A DNA stretch of 64,000 nt from Streptococcus thoraltensis DSM 12221 (GTDB lineage: Bacteria; Bacillota; Bacilli; Lactobacillales; Streptococcaceae), in assembly GCF_000380145.1 (NCBI RefSeq), contig NZ_KB904587.1, forward strand, positions 201,761-265,760, read 5' to 3'. The first letter of the stretch is position 1. Each line of letters opens with the position of its first letter. This document shows, piece by piece, positions 1 through 9,101 of the stretch. The translations under genes were made by a program, and so were the position numbers. The notes under the pieces were generated by a model that saw only the letters and a list, made by a program, of their open reading frames with translations, made no database searches and had not been told where the DNA came from.

Positions 1-362
1 AAAATCAATTCATGTCCCTAGATTTAAGCCTCATCGAAACTATTGAGAAAAGACGTCCTGATCTCAAAACAGGGCATGTTATCACTTTTCAATTCGGTGA
101 TTTTATAAGTGATAAAGTCGATTTTTATGCCCTTGAAGAATTTTCATACACCAATCACATTGCAACATTAGCCCATGATAAGAACAAGGATTTGTATATT
201 TGGACTATCAATGACCAAAAGCAATTGGAAACTTACTTGGAAACGCCTATTGAAGGGCTTATCACGGATTATCCCAACAAGGCTCGCTACGAGCAGAAGC
301 ATCTTCTTAGTCACCAACAAGATTATTTATCTTTTTTGATGAGATTTTTTAATTTAGGGTAA
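1..362 (+). CDS. Glycerophosphodiester phosphodiesterase, C-terminal part (5' end outside window)
   Basis: The reading frame is open back to the window edge, so this is the 3' end of a longer gene. The visible part has the closing signature of the GDPD TIM barrel: LYIWTINDQKQLETYL followed by IEGLITDYP. In this family the last strand reads Trp-Thr-Val/Ile-Asn and then Gly-hydrophobic-Ile-Thr-Asp-Xaa-Pro. The enzyme hydrolyses glycerophosphodiesters to glycerol 3-phosphate and an alcohol. The catalytic His and Glu residues and any N-terminal membrane domain lie upstream and cannot be checked. A family A repeat starts within 6 bases of the stop codon. Confidence 0.8.
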   Translation, partial: NQFMSLDLSLIETIEKRRPDLKTGHVITFQFGDFISDKVDFYALEEFSYTNHIATLAHDKNKDLYIWTINDQKQLETYLETPIEGLITDYPNKARYEQKHLLSHQQDYLSFLMRFFNLG

Positions 363-367
363 AACCA

Positions 368-575
368 TAGTCAAATGAATTAACTTTCAGAACAAGAGAC
401 TGAGACACAGACGGTACTTAACACTCAATGAAAATCAAAAGCAGACTAGGCGCGATACAGAGGTAGATAGAACTGTCTTCATCAAATCGAGTCAACAAGG
501 TCTGCTTTTATTTTCGAAGAGTATAAGTACGGCAAGTTGAAAGTGACCATGTATCACAGTTAATGCAAAAGACTA
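368..575 (+). repeat. Family A repeat, copy 1, carrying an inner family B unit
   Basis: The left arm begins TAGTCAAATGAATTAACTTT. The right arm is its imperfect inverted counterpart ending AAAAGACTA. The inner B unit (421-524) starts ACACTCAATGAAAATC and ends CGAAGAGTAT. The right outer arm is degenerate and the TA flanks seen at other copies are missing here, so this looks like an old copy. Confidence 0.85.
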
Positions 576-615
576 AAAAAGCACGATGGACTAAAAGTCT
601 CCATCATGCTTTTTT
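575..615. terminator. Bidirectional intrinsic terminator
   Basis: Near-perfect hairpin with arms AAAAAAGCACGATGGA and TCCATCATGCTTTTTT around a short loop, with T runs on both strands. It lies between the converging phosphodiesterase gene and the 54-residue gene at 621-785. Confidence 0.8.
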
Positions 616-620
616 GTTAC

Positions 621-785
621 TCACTTAACTTCTGCTTCCTTTGCTTTTCGTTCACGCTCTAATCGTAACTTTCGATTTGGATTGAGGTGGTTGAAAAGTT
701 CTTCTAACTTAGCAGCATTCCAAACATCGGCTGCCGAAACAAAATTACCGTTTTTATCTTTAAAAGATATGGGTTTATCTCCCAT
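621..785 (-). CDS. Conserved 54-residue streptococcal protein of unknown function
   Basis: ATG at 785 is preceded by a strong GGGAGG five bases upstream. The 54-residue product starts MGDKPISFKDKNGNF, contains ADVWNAAKLEELFNHLNPNRKL, and ends in a very basic/acidic helix (RLERERKAKEAEVK). No membrane segment or cysteine is present. I recognise the sequence style as a small protein conserved in streptococci but know no function. It ends at the bidirectional terminator and is likely monocistronic. Confidence 0.7.
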   Translation of the reverse strand: MGDKPISFKDKNGNFVSAADVWNAAKLEELFNHLNPNRKLRLERERKAKEAEVK

Positions 786-1087
786 GACAACCTCCCGTAA
801 ATGATTTTTTGAGTTCTAATTTTGAAATTTCAAGATTATGTAATCACGTTTGATTTATAATCATATAAACGTTAAAGAAATTTCCCGAAGCTTCTGCTGC
901 CGACCTTCTTGTTTCTACGATAGGAAGGAAAACTGTCTGTATTATCGCTTTCAAACTTTAAGTTTAGCTGCATACAGCTTACATTCTGCGCACTTCAAAA
1001 AGAAAATTGTAGCGAGAGCCTTTTATCCTAGAAGCCAAACTTCGTCGTCACAACTTTTTTGCTTTGAAGAGTTGGCGTCTTTTTATC
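786..1087. other. Gene-free stretch between the 54-residue gene and obgE
   Basis: The open frames here run antisense into obgE and have neither ribosome sites nor protein-like composition. No convincing terminator for obgE was found. I see nothing else in this stretch. Confidence 0.5.
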
Positions 1088-2401
1088 CTAATCCACAAAC
1101 TCAAATTCAAAGTTACCGATACGGACGATGTCACCATCTTTGGCACCACGTTGACGAAGAGCCTCGTCAACACCCATGCCACGCAATTGACGTGCAAATT
1201 TCATAAGGGATTCGTCGCGTTCCAAATTCGTCATGACAAAGAGTTTTTCCAGTTTCTCACCAGAAAGTACCCAAGAGGCATCATCATCACGCGAAATTTC
1301 AAATGGGCGTTCATCTGGATTGAAGCCATAGTAAACTTCGTCATCCTGCATATCAGACTCATCATAAAGCAAGAATTCATCTGTATTATCCAATAATTCG
1401 GAGGTTGCTTCAAGAAGATTCTCTAAACCTTGATGGGCAATACTTGAAATTGGGAAAATCATTGGCAATTCGTCAAATTCATCGTATTCTTTTGCCAATT
1501 TTTCTTTAAATGTTTTCAGATTTTCTTCTGATTCGGGCATATCCATCTTATTAGCCACAATGACTTGCGGACGTTCCATCAAACGAAGATTATAAGATTC
1601 CAACTCATTATTGATAGTTTGGTAATCTTCAAATGGATCACGTCCTTCACTGGCAGACATGTCAATAACATGGAGAATCACCCGCGTACGCTCAATGTGA
1701 CGCAAGAATTGTGTGCCTAAACCGACACCTTGGTGAGCCCCTTCAATCAATCCTGGAAGGTCTGCCATGACGAAACTTTCACCCGACTTCGTACGCACCA
1801 TACCGATGTTAGGTACAATAGTTGTAAAGTGATAGGCTCCAATCTTAGGTTTAGCCGCTGAAACCACACTTAAAAGTGTTGATTTCCCAACAGATGGGAA
1901 GCCAACCAAACCGACATCAGCCAAAATTTTCAATTCAAGCTCAAGTTGGCGCTCTTCTCCTGGCTCACCATTTTCGGCAATTTCAGGGGCTGGGTTTCTA
2001 GGTGTTGCAAAGCGGATATTACCACGCCCGCCACGACCACCACGTGCGACAACGAACTCTTGACCGTTTTCAATTAAGTCAGTTAGAACTTTCCCTGTTT
2101 CCGCATCACGGACAGTTGTTCCCTGTGGTACTTTGACGTACAGGTCCGTAGCACCTTTTCCGTGCATGCCCTTTGTCATTCCTTTTTCACCAGCTTGGGC
2201 GTTAAATTTACGATTGTATCGAAAATCCATCAAGGTACGAAGACCTTCATCCACGACAAAAATGACGTTTCCGCCACGTCCGCCATCACCGCCCCAAGGC
2301 CCTCCGTCTGGGACATATTTTTCACGACGAAAGGCAACCATACCATCACCGCCGCGACCAGCCTTAACTGAAATCTTGGCTGTATCTAAAAACATACTCA
2401 T
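1088..2401 (-). CDS. obgE: GTPase ObgE/CgtA
   Basis: 437 residues, the usual length for the streptococcal protein. Obg is an essential GTPase that binds the 50S subunit late in its assembly and links growth to (p)ppGpp. The N-terminal Obg fold (about 1-158) is glycine-rich, with [18 protein letters not shown] loops. The G domain follows, with G1 GFPSVGKST near residue 168, G3 DLPGLIEGA near 216 and G4 NKMD near 286. The C-terminal OCT domain ends GNFEFEFVD. The start follows AGAGGA at good spacing. A terminator and the DUF4044 gene lie just upstream, so obgE may be fed partly by read-through from the promoter at 2615-2643. Confidence 0.97.
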   Translation of the reverse strand: MSMFLDTAKISVKAGRGGDGMVAFRREKYVPDGGPWGGDGGRGGNVIFVVDEGLRTLMDFRYNRKFNAQAGEKGMTKGMHGKGATDLYVKVPQGTTVRDAETGKVLTDLIENGQEFVVARGGRGGRGNIRFATPRNPAPEIAENGEPGEERQLELELKILADVGLVGFPSVGKSTLLSVVSAAKPKIGAYHFTTIVPNIGMVRTKSGESFVMADLPGLIEGAHQGVGLGTQFLRHIERTRVILHVIDMSASEGRDPFEDYQTINNELESYNLRLMERPQVIVANKMDMPESEENLKTFKEKLAKEYDEFDELPMIFPISSIAHQGLENLLEATSELLDNTDEFLLYDESDMQDDEVYYGFNPDERPFEISRDDDASWVLSGEKLEKLFVMTNLERDESLMKFARQLRGMGVDEALRQRGAKDGDIVRIGNFEFEFVD

Positions 2402-2422
2402 ATTTTCCTCTTTTCTTAGCAG

Positions 2423-2447
2423 AAAAAAACGCTTTACAGCGTTTTTT
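2423..2447 (-). terminator. Terminator between the DUF4044 gene and obgE
   Basis: Hairpin with arms AAAAAACGCT and AGCGTTTTTT and a four-base loop, directly after the stop of the 43-residue gene. It could attenuate transcription into obgE. Confidence 0.75.
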
Positions 2448-2579
2448 CTACCAGCCCAATGAACCTAAAGCTGATACAACAAGACCAGCTACAGTTATGA
2501 TAACCATCAAAAAGACGACTACAATTGTTAATTTTTGAAATGCTGTTTTCTTACGTGGACCATTATCTCCAAATGCCAA
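2448..2579 (-). CDS. DUF4044-type membrane peptide (43 residues) with TTG start
   Basis: Reading from a TTG codon at 2579 gives [16 protein letters not shown], then a single hydrophobic helix (about 18-38) and ends ALGSLGW. This matches the conserved streptococcal DUF4044 peptide. An AAGAGG ribosome site lies eight bases before the TTG. An ATG inside the same leader is in another frame and stops after seven codons. It is probably a single-pass membrane peptide; its function is unknown. A good promoter lies directly upstream. Confidence 0.8.
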   Translation of the reverse strand: MAFGDNGPRKKTAFQKLTIVVVFLMVIITVAGLVVSALGSLGW

Positions 2580-2614
2580 AAGTCATACCTCTTATTCTGA
2601 ATTTATCTCTTAAA

Positions 2615-2643
2615 ATAATACCATGATTTAGATCATATATCAA
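2615..2643 (-). promoter_or_regulatory. SigA-type promoter for the DUF4044 gene and obgE
   Basis: TTGATA, 17-base spacer, TATTAT, with a TG before the -10. It lies about 35 bases upstream of the TTG start. Confidence 0.7.
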
Positions 2644-2892
2644 CTGATACCAGTCACTTCCCACGCCATACGCATGAAACTGCTATTTCCGAATTATAGT
2701 GCAGATGTCAATTCCTTTTAGAAATTTCTCTCTAGTAAGAACTTTAAAAAATAATACTTATTTTAGGAAAATCTGAACATTGAAATACAAAAAACTTCTT
2801 TTCCATGCTAAAACTCTCTCATACGTTTGTCACGGTCACTTCCTCACCCTTTGGAATTATCGAAAAATTATGAGTTTAAAGCGTTTTTATGA

Positions 2893-2898
2893 TAGAAT
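2893..2898 (+). promoter_or_regulatory. Probable -10 box of pepS
   Basis: TAGAAT lies 29 bases before the pepS ATG, which has an AAAAGGAG ribosome site. No good -35 hexamer is visible. The rest of 2644-2890 shows no gene or other clear signal. Confidence 0.4.
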
Positions 2899-2927
2899 GG
2901 ATGTAAGTATGTAAAAAGGAGACAATT

Positions 2928-4169
2928 ATGGTTTTACCTAATTTTCAAGCTAATTTAGCCAAATATGCAGAATTGCTAATCGCTAAAGGGGTTAATGTTC
3001 AAAAAGGACACACACTTGTTATTTCAATTGGCGTTGATCAAGTTGATTTCGCTCGTTTATTAACCAAATTTGCTTACCAATATGGTGCTGCTGAGGTTGT
3101 TGTTGACTACATTGATGACCAAATTACGCGTGATCGCTTCCTACACGCTGATGAGGAGCGCGTCACAAGTGTTGCTGATTACCTGGTGGCTAAGTCAGAC
3201 TATTTCTTAGAGAAAAAAGCTAGCCGCTTGGTTATCCGTTCATCCGATCCAAATGTTTTCTCAGTCGTAGATCAAGAACGCCTGTCAAAAGCTACGCAAG
3301 CCCAAGCAATTGCTCTTGCCGCACAACGCGAAGCAACACAATCAAATAAAGTTAGCTGGAATTTAGCCGCTGCGTCTGGTAAAGAATGGGCTGCCCTTGT
3401 TTTCCCAGATTTAGCTACTGAGGAAGAACAAGTTGATGCCCTTTGGGATACTATTTTCAAACTTAACCGTGTTTATGAAGAAGATCCAATTAAAGCTTGG
3501 GATCAGCATCAAGCGAACTTGGTTTCAAAAGCTGATATTTTAAACAAATACCAATTCGATGCCCTTCATTACACAGCTCCTGGAACAGATTTGACCCTCG
3601 GCATGCCTAAAAATCATCTTTGGGAAGCTGCTGGTAGCATCAATGCTCAAGGTGAAGAATTTATCGCTAACATGCCAACTGAAGAAGTCTTCACTGCCCC
3701 TGACTACCGTCGTGCTGATGGTTACGTATCTTCTACCAAACCATTGAGCTATGCTGGCGTTATCATCGAAGACATGAAGTTCACTTTCGAAAATGGACGT
3801 ATTGTTGATGTTACTGCTAAAAAAGGAGAGGATACCATCAAACGTCTAGTGGAAGAAAGTGATGGTGCCCGCTCTCTAGGTGAAGTGGCTCTTGTCCCAC
3901 ATAAAACACCAATTTCATTATCAGGATTGACTTTCTTCAATACTCTCTTTGATGAAAATGCCTCAAACCACTTGGCTATCGGTCAAGCCTATGCCTTCAG
4001 TATTGAAGGAGGGACTGAAATGTCAAACGAAGAATTGGAAGCCGCAGGGCTCAATCGCTCAACTGCTCACGTTGATTTTATGATTGGTTCAGATCAGATG
4101 GATATTGACGGAATCACTGCAGACGGTCAAGTTGTGCCAATCTTCCGCAGCGGAGAATGGGCTATCTAA
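2928..4169 (+). CDS. pepS: Aminopeptidase PepS (M29 family)
   Basis: 413 residues, typical for M29 metallo-aminopeptidases. These cytoplasmic exopeptidases remove N-terminal residues from peptides using two metal ions. The M29 ligand motifs are present in order: EEVFTAPD near residue 250, SLGEVALV near 316, SNHLAIG near 345 and HVDFMIGSD near 380. The ATG at 2928 follows AAAAGGAG. The gene stands alone between its own promoter and a terminator. Confidence 0.93.
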   Translation: MVLPNFQANLAKYAELLIAKGVNVQKGHTLVISIGVDQVDFARLLTKFAYQYGAAEVVVDYIDDQITRDRFLHADEERVTSVADYLVAKSDYFLEKKASRLVIRSSDPNVFSVVDQERLSKATQAQAIALAAQREATQSNKVSWNLAAASGKEWAALVFPDLATEEEQVDALWDTIFKLNRVYEEDPIKAWDQHQANLVSKADILNKYQFDALHYTAPGTDLTLGMPKNHLWEAAGSINAQGEEFIANMPTEEVFTAPDYRRADGYVSSTKPLSYAGVIIEDMKFTFENGRIVDVTAKKGEDTIKRLVEESDGARSLGEVALVPHKTPISLSGLTFFNTLFDENASNHLAIGQAYAFSIEGGTEMSNEELEAAGLNRSTAHVDFMIGSDQMDIDGITADGQVVPIFRSGEWAI

Positions 4170-4213
4170 ATCCGATAATATCAAAAAGAATCTCATTTAC
4201 CCATAAACGTTTC

Positions 4214-4259
4214 AGATTGAAGAGAAACTCCATTTTGGATAGTTTTCTTCAATCTTTTT
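4214..4259 (+). terminator. Terminator of pepS
   Basis: Arms AGATTGAAGAGAAACT and AGTTTTCTTCAATCT with a T run. Confidence 0.8.
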
Positions 4260-4300
4260 CTTTATAGCCAAAAACAAAAACTCTCAAAAAGGTTGAAATA

Positions 4301-4510
4301 TAGTCAAAGGCATTAACTTTCAGAACAAGGAAGAAAAAAGACGCGGACAATACTTGATACTCTTCGAAAATCAAAAACAGACCTTATTAACTTGATTTGA
4401 TGAAGACAGTTCTATTTGTATCGGCGTCGCCTAGTCTGCTTTTGCTTTTCCTTGAGTATGAATAGACCAAGTCGAAAGTGACTATCTATCAAAGTTAATT
4501 CAAAAGACTA
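4301..4510 (+). repeat. Family A repeat, copy 2, with inner B unit inverted
   Basis: TAGTC...GACTA ends flanked by TA on both sides (4299-4300 and 4511-4512). The inner B unit (4357-4459) starts ATACTCTTCGAAAATC and ends TTGAGTAT. It is therefore reversed relative to the B unit in copy 1, while the outer arms keep the same orientation. Confidence 0.9.
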
Positions 4511-4625
4511 TAACATCCTTTCTAAAAGTTTAATGATTAGCCATCTTCTTACAAGATGCCCAAATTATCAAATTTTCAGAAGGGTATCTACGTTCTGGCT
4601 CCTTTCCCCACAAGCGCGTTCTTTT

Positions 4626-5354
4626 TTATAATGTCACACCAAATGACTCTAGACATGAGAGTTCTTTCTCAGTCAGGCGACGCCAGTCTCCTTTTTGTAA
4701 ACTGTCATCAAGTAATAGCGGTCCCATAGATAGACGTTTAAGATAGGTAACTTTCTTACCACAAGCTTTCACCATACGCTTAACTTGGTGAAATTTACCT
4801 TCTTGAATCGTAATATTGACAAGACTTTTTTGATTTTCCACGTCCACTGACAAAATATCTAACTGAGCGGGTAGGCAATGATGATCACTTAGCACAATAC
4901 CTTCTTGAAAGACATCTTGATCTTTTCTAGTCATGATACCATCCACCTCTGCCTGATAGATTTTGTCAACATGTTTTTTAGGGGATAGTAGAGCATGTGC
5001 TAATTGTCCATTATTGGTCAATAAAAGTAAACCTTCTGTATCAATATCCAAGCGACCAACTGGAAACACGCCTTTTTTCCTAGCCAAGTCATCTAAACAA
5101 TCCATCACGGTTTTATGTTGAGCGTCTTCTGTCGCTGAAATCACCCCCGCTGGCTTATATAGCATGTAGTAAAGAAATTCCTCATAGACCAATGACTGAC
5201 CATTATAAGACACTTGATCCGTCATTGGATCAATATGCAATTTAGGTGATGTCTCTACTTTCCCGTTTACTGCTACAAGTTTCCTCTTGAGAATGGCTTT
5301 GACCTCTGTTCGAGAGCCAATACCATTTTCAACTAAAAATTTATCAAGTCTCAT
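4626..5354 (-). CDS. 16S rRNA pseudouridine synthase, RsuA family
   Basis: Product of 242 residues starting MRLDKFLVENG. An S4 RNA-binding domain (1-48) is followed by the RsuA/RluB catalytic domain. The nucleophile motif GRLDIDTEG has Asp near 103. The YKPAG motif lies near 66-70 and KFHQVKRM near the C-terminus. These enzymes isomerise one uridine in rRNA. A longer in-frame start exists, but ATG at 5354 fits best: it has a GGGGAAAA ribosome site and overlaps the stop of the upstream DUF1801 gene. The two genes are likely translationally coupled. Confidence 0.88.
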   Translation of the reverse strand: MRLDKFLVENGIGSRTEVKAILKRKLVAVNGKVETSPKLHIDPMTDQVSYNGQSLVYEEFLYYMLYKPAGVISATEDAQHKTVMDCLDDLARKKGVFPVGRLDIDTEGLLLLTNNGQLAHALLSPKKHVDKIYQAEVDGIMTRKDQDVFQEGIVLSDHHCLPAQLDILSVDVENQKSLVNITIQEGKFHQVKRMVKACGKKVTYLKRLSMGPLLLDDSLQKGDWRRLTEKELSCLESFGVTL

Positions 5355-5712
5355 CTTTTTCCCCATATTGCTGTAATTGCCATTGACACACATCCTCGAT
5401 TGCTTTTTTGGGAATTTTCTGACCATACACTAACTGAAACCCTCGCTTGGTGTATGATAGTTCAGGATAGTTATCTTGCAAATAAATCACTGCTTCAAGT
5501 CCAACATAAACATTGACGTGCTTTTTAAAGGCTTGAAAATGGATTAAGTAAGTATTTTGCCAGTAGGATGGCATAGACCAGGCTAAACCCTCCACCGTAT
5601 CTGGCAAAGAGGATTTTATTACCTCTCTTATCTGCTTCAAAAAAGTCTGATGTGTTTCATCCACTTTTTCGATATAATCATCTACAGCCTTACTGTCTGC
5701 TAGCATTGGCAT
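5344..5712 (-). CDS. DUF1801 / YdhG-like protein
   Basis: 122 residues. It begins with DSKAVDDYIEKVDETHQTFL and has the family's LPDTVEGLAWSMPSYW and HVNVYVGLEAV motifs of a small alpha/beta fold. The function is not established; frataxin-like structures have been noted in the family, but no iron ligands are evident here. GTGAGG lies eight bases before the ATG. It overlaps the pseudouridine synthase gene by 11 bases. Confidence 0.75.
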   Translation of the reverse strand: MPMLADSKAVDDYIEKVDETHQTFLKQIREVIKSSLPDTVEGLAWSMPSYWQNTYLIHFQAFKKHVNVYVGLEAVIYLQDNYPELSYTKRGFQLVYGQKIPKKAIEDVCQWQLQQYGEKDET

Positions 5713-5753
5713 TGCTTTAACCTCACTATTTTTACCATTTCTTCCATGATACC

Positions 5754-5776
5754 GAAAAAGCCGTCAAATGACGACT
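5754..5776 (-). terminator. Terminator of the cdaA-cdaR-glmM operon
   Basis: Minus-strand stem AGTCGTC-ATTT-GACGGCT followed by a T run, 10 bases past the glmM stop. Confidence 0.65.
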
Positions 5777-5785
5777 TTATCTGCT

Positions 5786-7138
5786 CTAATCAATACCGAT
5801 TTCTGCACGAACAACATCAACAATAGTATCAACATAATAGTCTACTTCTTCATCTGTTGGTGCTTCTGCCATAACTCGCAAAAGAGGCTCTGTTCCACTT
5901 GGACGGACGAGAATACGGCCATTGCCAGCCATCTCAGCTTCCATCTTAGCGATAATATCAGCGATAGCTGGAACTTCCATGCTTTTATCTTTCATGGCAT
6001 TTTCAACACGAATATTGACAAGTTTTTGTGGGTAGATAGTTACCTCTGATGACAATTCAGACAGTGATTTTCCTGTTTCCTGCATGACTTTCGTCAACTG
6101 AATAGCTGTCAATTGACCATCACCAGTCGTGTTGTAATCCATAATAATAACATGTCCAGACTGTTCACCCCCGAGATTATAGCCTGATTGACGCATTTCT
6201 TCCACAACGTAACGATCACCAACTGCTGTAACTGCCTTATCAATACCTTCTCTATCCAAAGCCTTATGGAAACCCAAGTTTGACATTACGGTTGTTACAA
6301 TCGTATTTTTAGCTAATTGACCATTTTGCGCCATATGCTTACCGATGATGTACATGATTTTGTCACCATCTACAATCTCTCCGTTTTCATCGACAGCAAT
6401 TAAACGATCACTGTCGCCATCAAAGGCTAAACCAATCTCTGATCCTGTTTCTTTAACCAACTCTTGGAGAGCTTCTGGGTGCGTTGAACCAACGCCAGCA
6501 TTGATGTTCAATCCATCCGGCTGATCCCCAATAACTGAAATATTAGCTTCTAAATCTAAGAAAACATGACGTGCTGAACGATGGGCAGCACCATTGGCAC
6601 CATCAAGAGCAATTTTCATACCATTAAGTTTGACACCTGTCGACACCAAGAATGCTTCGTATTTACGAAGACCTTCAGGGTAATCAACTAAAGTTCCAAG
6701 CCCCTCAGCTGATGGACGCGGTAGGGTGTCTTCCTCAGCATCTAAAAGCGCCTCAATTTCTGCCTCTAGCGCATCACTAAGTTTGAAACCATCATTGGCA
6801 AAGAATTTAATCCCGTTATCCTGAGCAGGATTATGGCTAGCTGAAATCATAACGCCAGCGCTAGCATTTTCAGTTCTTACAAGATATGAAACCCCTGGTG
6901 TTGCAAGTACACCAAGTTGATAGACTTCAATTCCGACGGATAAGAGCCCTGCTACCAGAGCAGCCTCTAGCATTTCACCAGAAATACGTGTATCACGCGC
7001 CACGAAGACTTTCGGACGCTCATTTTCATGCTGACTGAGAACATAGCCGCCAAAACGACCAAGTTTAAATGCTAATTCTGGTGTTAACTCTGAGTTAGCT
7101 TCTCCACGAACACCATCTGTTCCAAAATATTTTCCCAT
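5786..7138 (-). CDS. glmM: Phosphoglucosamine mutase GlmM
   Basis: 450 residues, the family length. It converts glucosamine 6-phosphate to glucosamine 1-phosphate for UDP-GlcNAc and peptidoglycan. The active-site phosphoserine loop [15 protein letters not shown] has Ser-101. The metal loop DGDSDRL, sugar-binding GGEQSGH and phosphate-binding [12 protein letters not shown] are all intact. It is the last gene of cdaA-cdaR-glmM, the conserved c-di-AMP operon; GlmM is known to bind and restrain CdaA in related bacteria. Its translation start is unusual (see 7136-7164). Confidence 0.97.
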   Translation of the reverse strand: MGKYFGTDGVRGEANSELTPELAFKLGRFGGYVLSQHENERPKVFVARDTRISGEMLEAALVAGLLSVGIEVYQLGVLATPGVSYLVRTENASAGVMISASHNPAQDNGIKFFANDGFKLSDALEAEIEALLDAEEDTLPRPSAEGLGTLVDYPEGLRKYEAFLVSTGVKLNGMKIALDGANGAAHRSARHVFLDLEANISVIGDQPDGLNINAGVGSTHPEALQELVKETGSEIGLAFDGDSDRLIAVDENGEIVDGDKIMYIIGKHMAQNGQLAKNTIVTTVMSNLGFHKALDREGIDKAVTAVGDRYVVEEMRQSGYNLGGEQSGHVIIMDYNTTGDGQLTAIQLTKVMQETGKSLSELSSEVTIYPQKLVNIRVENAMKDKSMEVPAIADIIAKMEAEMAGNGRILVRPSGTEPLLRVMAEAPTDEEVDYYVDTIVDVVRAEIGID

Positions 7139-7164
7139 AATCTTTAGTGCTTACGCACTCCTCC
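7136..7164 (-). promoter_or_regulatory. glmM ribosome site with a GNRA hairpin in the spacer
   Basis: The Shine-Dalgarno GGAGG (7160-7164) is followed by a perfect hairpin AGUGC-GUAA-GCACU (7146-7159), then seven bases and the ATG. The linear spacing is 21 bases, too long for efficient initiation. Folding the tetraloop hairpin shortens it to about seven. Confidence 0.6.
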
Positions 7165-7188
7165 ATTTTTCTTAAACGTTATTATGTC

Positions 7189-8148
7189 TTATTTCTTAGT
7201 TGTTGTCAACTTAACCGTAATTGTTTGCGGGACAATAGTCACATTTGAAGCTGATAATGATACTGTTTTAGACAGATCCTTAGTCACTCCTGTGATGTCC
7301 ACAGTCCCCTCAACGCTATCAACAGCAGCAAGTTCTTCTTTTGTTCCAGAAATCGTCACGGTTTCTTGACTTAATTTATAGTTAATATCAGTCAATTTAT
7401 CCGATAGAACACCGGTCAGTGAAAGATTAATCGGAACTTCTTTGGTCAATTTTTTAACCGAAACTTTCAACTGTGTTTTAGCAGGATCAACTATGGAAGC
7501 CAAAATCGTACCATCTGATGAAACGGCCTGCAAATTAACCGTTCCACTATAGTCACTACTCAAGACCTTATCAGATGGCAAGACTGCCTCAACGTGGTCA
7601 ATTTGTTGCAGAGTTGATTCATTGCTAGTGACACTAACCTCAGAGATGCCAGTCGCCACACTCTCGATCTCATAGCCATCTGCTACCTGAGCAGGTGGAA
7701 TAGTCGATTTTACCTTAAAGGTCTTTTTAGCTTTCTTCCCAATTGTAATTGCTACGCTTTTCGGATTGACCGTAGCATTCATATCTCTAGGTAATCCTAC
7801 AACTTGTAGTTTGGCATTAGTCGTTCCAGCTTTGACATTGGATAAATCCGCCACAACCTTAAAACGCCGGGTGTCTTCATTGATTTCTGAATCAAGTTTG
7901 ATACGATTTGTTGATGTTAGATAAACTTCCGCTTCATAAGAATAACCACTGATAAAATACTTTTCAGTATCATACTTAATATCAATAGGAACACTTTCAA
8001 TTGTATGACTATAGGTCTCTGTGACACGAGACAACTGTGTTCCAGAAGCGTTATAAGTTGTTGATTTAGCCAAAAAGAATAAAACCAAAGCAAAGAAAAC
8101 GGAAACAACTATGTAAAAAATTGGTTGGTTAAAAAATTTCTTAATCAT
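7189..8148 (-). CDS. cdaR: CdaR, YbbR-domain regulator of c-di-AMP synthesis
   Basis: 319 residues. An N-terminal membrane helix (about 9-28) is followed by an extracytoplasmic part made of repeated YbbR domains, recognisable by recurring VPINLSLTG and VTISGTKEELAAV strands. CdaR binds CdaA and tunes its activity. It overlaps cdaA by four bases (ATGA), indicating translational coupling. Confidence 0.9.
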   Translation of the reverse strand: MIKKFFNQPIFYIVVSVFFALVLFFLAKSTTYNASGTQLSRVTETYSHTIESVPIDIKYDTEKYFISGYSYEAEVYLTSTNRIKLDSEINEDTRRFKVVADLSNVKAGTTNAKLQVVGLPRDMNATVNPKSVAITIGKKAKKTFKVKSTIPPAQVADGYEIESVATGISEVSVTSNESTLQQIDHVEAVLPSDKVLSSDYSGTVNLQAVSSDGTILASIVDPAKTQLKVSVKKLTKEVPINLSLTGVLSDKLTDINYKLSQETVTISGTKEELAAVDSVEGTVDITGVTKDLSKTVSLSASNVTIVPQTITVKLTTTKK

Positions 8149-8999
8149 TTTTTCTCCTTCCCAAACAAGCGTTCCTTCCAGCTAAGTGGTTTATCTAAAT
8201 CCGCCATGAGAATCTCTTTTAAAATCAACTCAAAACTTTCATTGCTTAAATCATGTTGAAAGCGTCCGTTATGCGTAATAGAAATACCACCTGTTTCTTC
8301 TGATACAATAATCGTTAGAGCATCTGAATTTTCGGATAAACCAATCGCTGCTCTATGTCTTGTTCCAAATTCTTTTGAGATAGCTGTTGATTCAGTCAAA
8401 GGAAGATAACAACAAGCAGCTGCAATTTTCTTACCTTTTATAATCACTGCACCATCATGTAATGGGGTATTGGGAATAAAAGTATTAATCAACAATTGAC
8501 TAGAGATGTCTGCATTTAAGGGGATACCTGTAGTGATGTATTCCTGCAAGGTCTGTGTCCCTTGAATTGAAATTAGGGCACCGATTTTACGAGGGCTCAT
8601 GTAAGCGACAGATTTAACCAAAGCTTCTATCAACCTCTCCTCATCAGTTGCCAAAGATGAACCTGATGCAAATAGTTGTGTTGTTCTACCGAATTTTTCC
8701 AATCCTAAACGGATTTCAGGCGCAAAAATAACGACACCTGCAATCACACCATAAGTGATGATTTGATTCATCAGATAGGTTATTGTCGTCAAACCGATAG
8801 ATTCTGCTATTAATTTTAAAAGAATAAATAAGATAATTCCCTGAACTAAAGACATCACTTTAGTGCCAGCCAATGCTTTAATAAATCGATAAATTAAATA
8901 CGCAACAAGACTGACGTCTAAAACATTGACTAGTATTGTCCAAGGACTGTCAAACAGTGATTGCCAGAATCTAGCATCAAACTGTGAAAAAAAACTCAT
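8145..8999 (-). CDS. cdaA: Diadenylate cyclase CdaA
   Basis: 284 residues. The N-terminal third has three hydrophobic helices; the DAC domain follows. The catalytic DGA is at 182-184 (LHDGAVII) and RHR at 214-216 (GTRHRAAIGLSE), both intact. It makes c-di-AMP from two ATP at the membrane and so controls osmolyte and potassium balance and wall stress. First gene of cdaA-cdaR-glmM. Confidence 0.95.
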   Translation of the reverse strand: MSFFSQFDARFWQSLFDSPWTILVNVLDVSLVAYLIYRFIKALAGTKVMSLVQGIILFILLKLIAESIGLTTITYLMNQIITYGVIAGVVIFAPEIRLGLEKFGRTTQLFASGSSLATDEERLIEALVKSVAYMSPRKIGALISIQGTQTLQEYITTGIPLNADISSQLLINTFIPNTPLHDGAVIIKGKKIAAACCYLPLTESTAISKEFGTRHRAAIGLSENSDALTIIVSEETGGISITHNGRFQHDLSNESFELILKEILMADLDKPLSWKERLFGKEKK

Positions 9000-9047
9000 A
9001 CTGGTACGCTCCTTTTTATCTGTACCTTCTAATTAGACACTGTTTTC

Positions 9048-9053
9048 ATTATA
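9048..9053 (-). promoter_or_regulatory. -10 box of the cdaA operon
   Basis: TATAAT preceded by TGC (extended -10), about 50 bases before the cdaA ATG. The -35 is weak. It lies back to back with the murT promoter. Confidence 0.6.
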
Positions 9054-9083
9054 GCATTTTCTCTAGCTAGTTTGTAGTATTTT

Positions 9084-9101
9084 TGTTAAAATAAAGCCAT
9101 G
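9084..9101 (+). promoter_or_regulatory. Extended -10 directly before murT, predicting a leaderless mRNA
   Basis: TG-T-TAAAAT (9084-9092) is followed by exactly six bases and then the ATG at 9099, so the expected +1 is the A of the ATG. No purine-rich ribosome site exists before this start. Confidence 0.5.

Noticed and set aside
850..1396. Overlapping plus-strand open frames antisense to and beside obgE
   Set aside because: No ribosome sites, odd composition, and they lie on the opposite strand of a certain gene.
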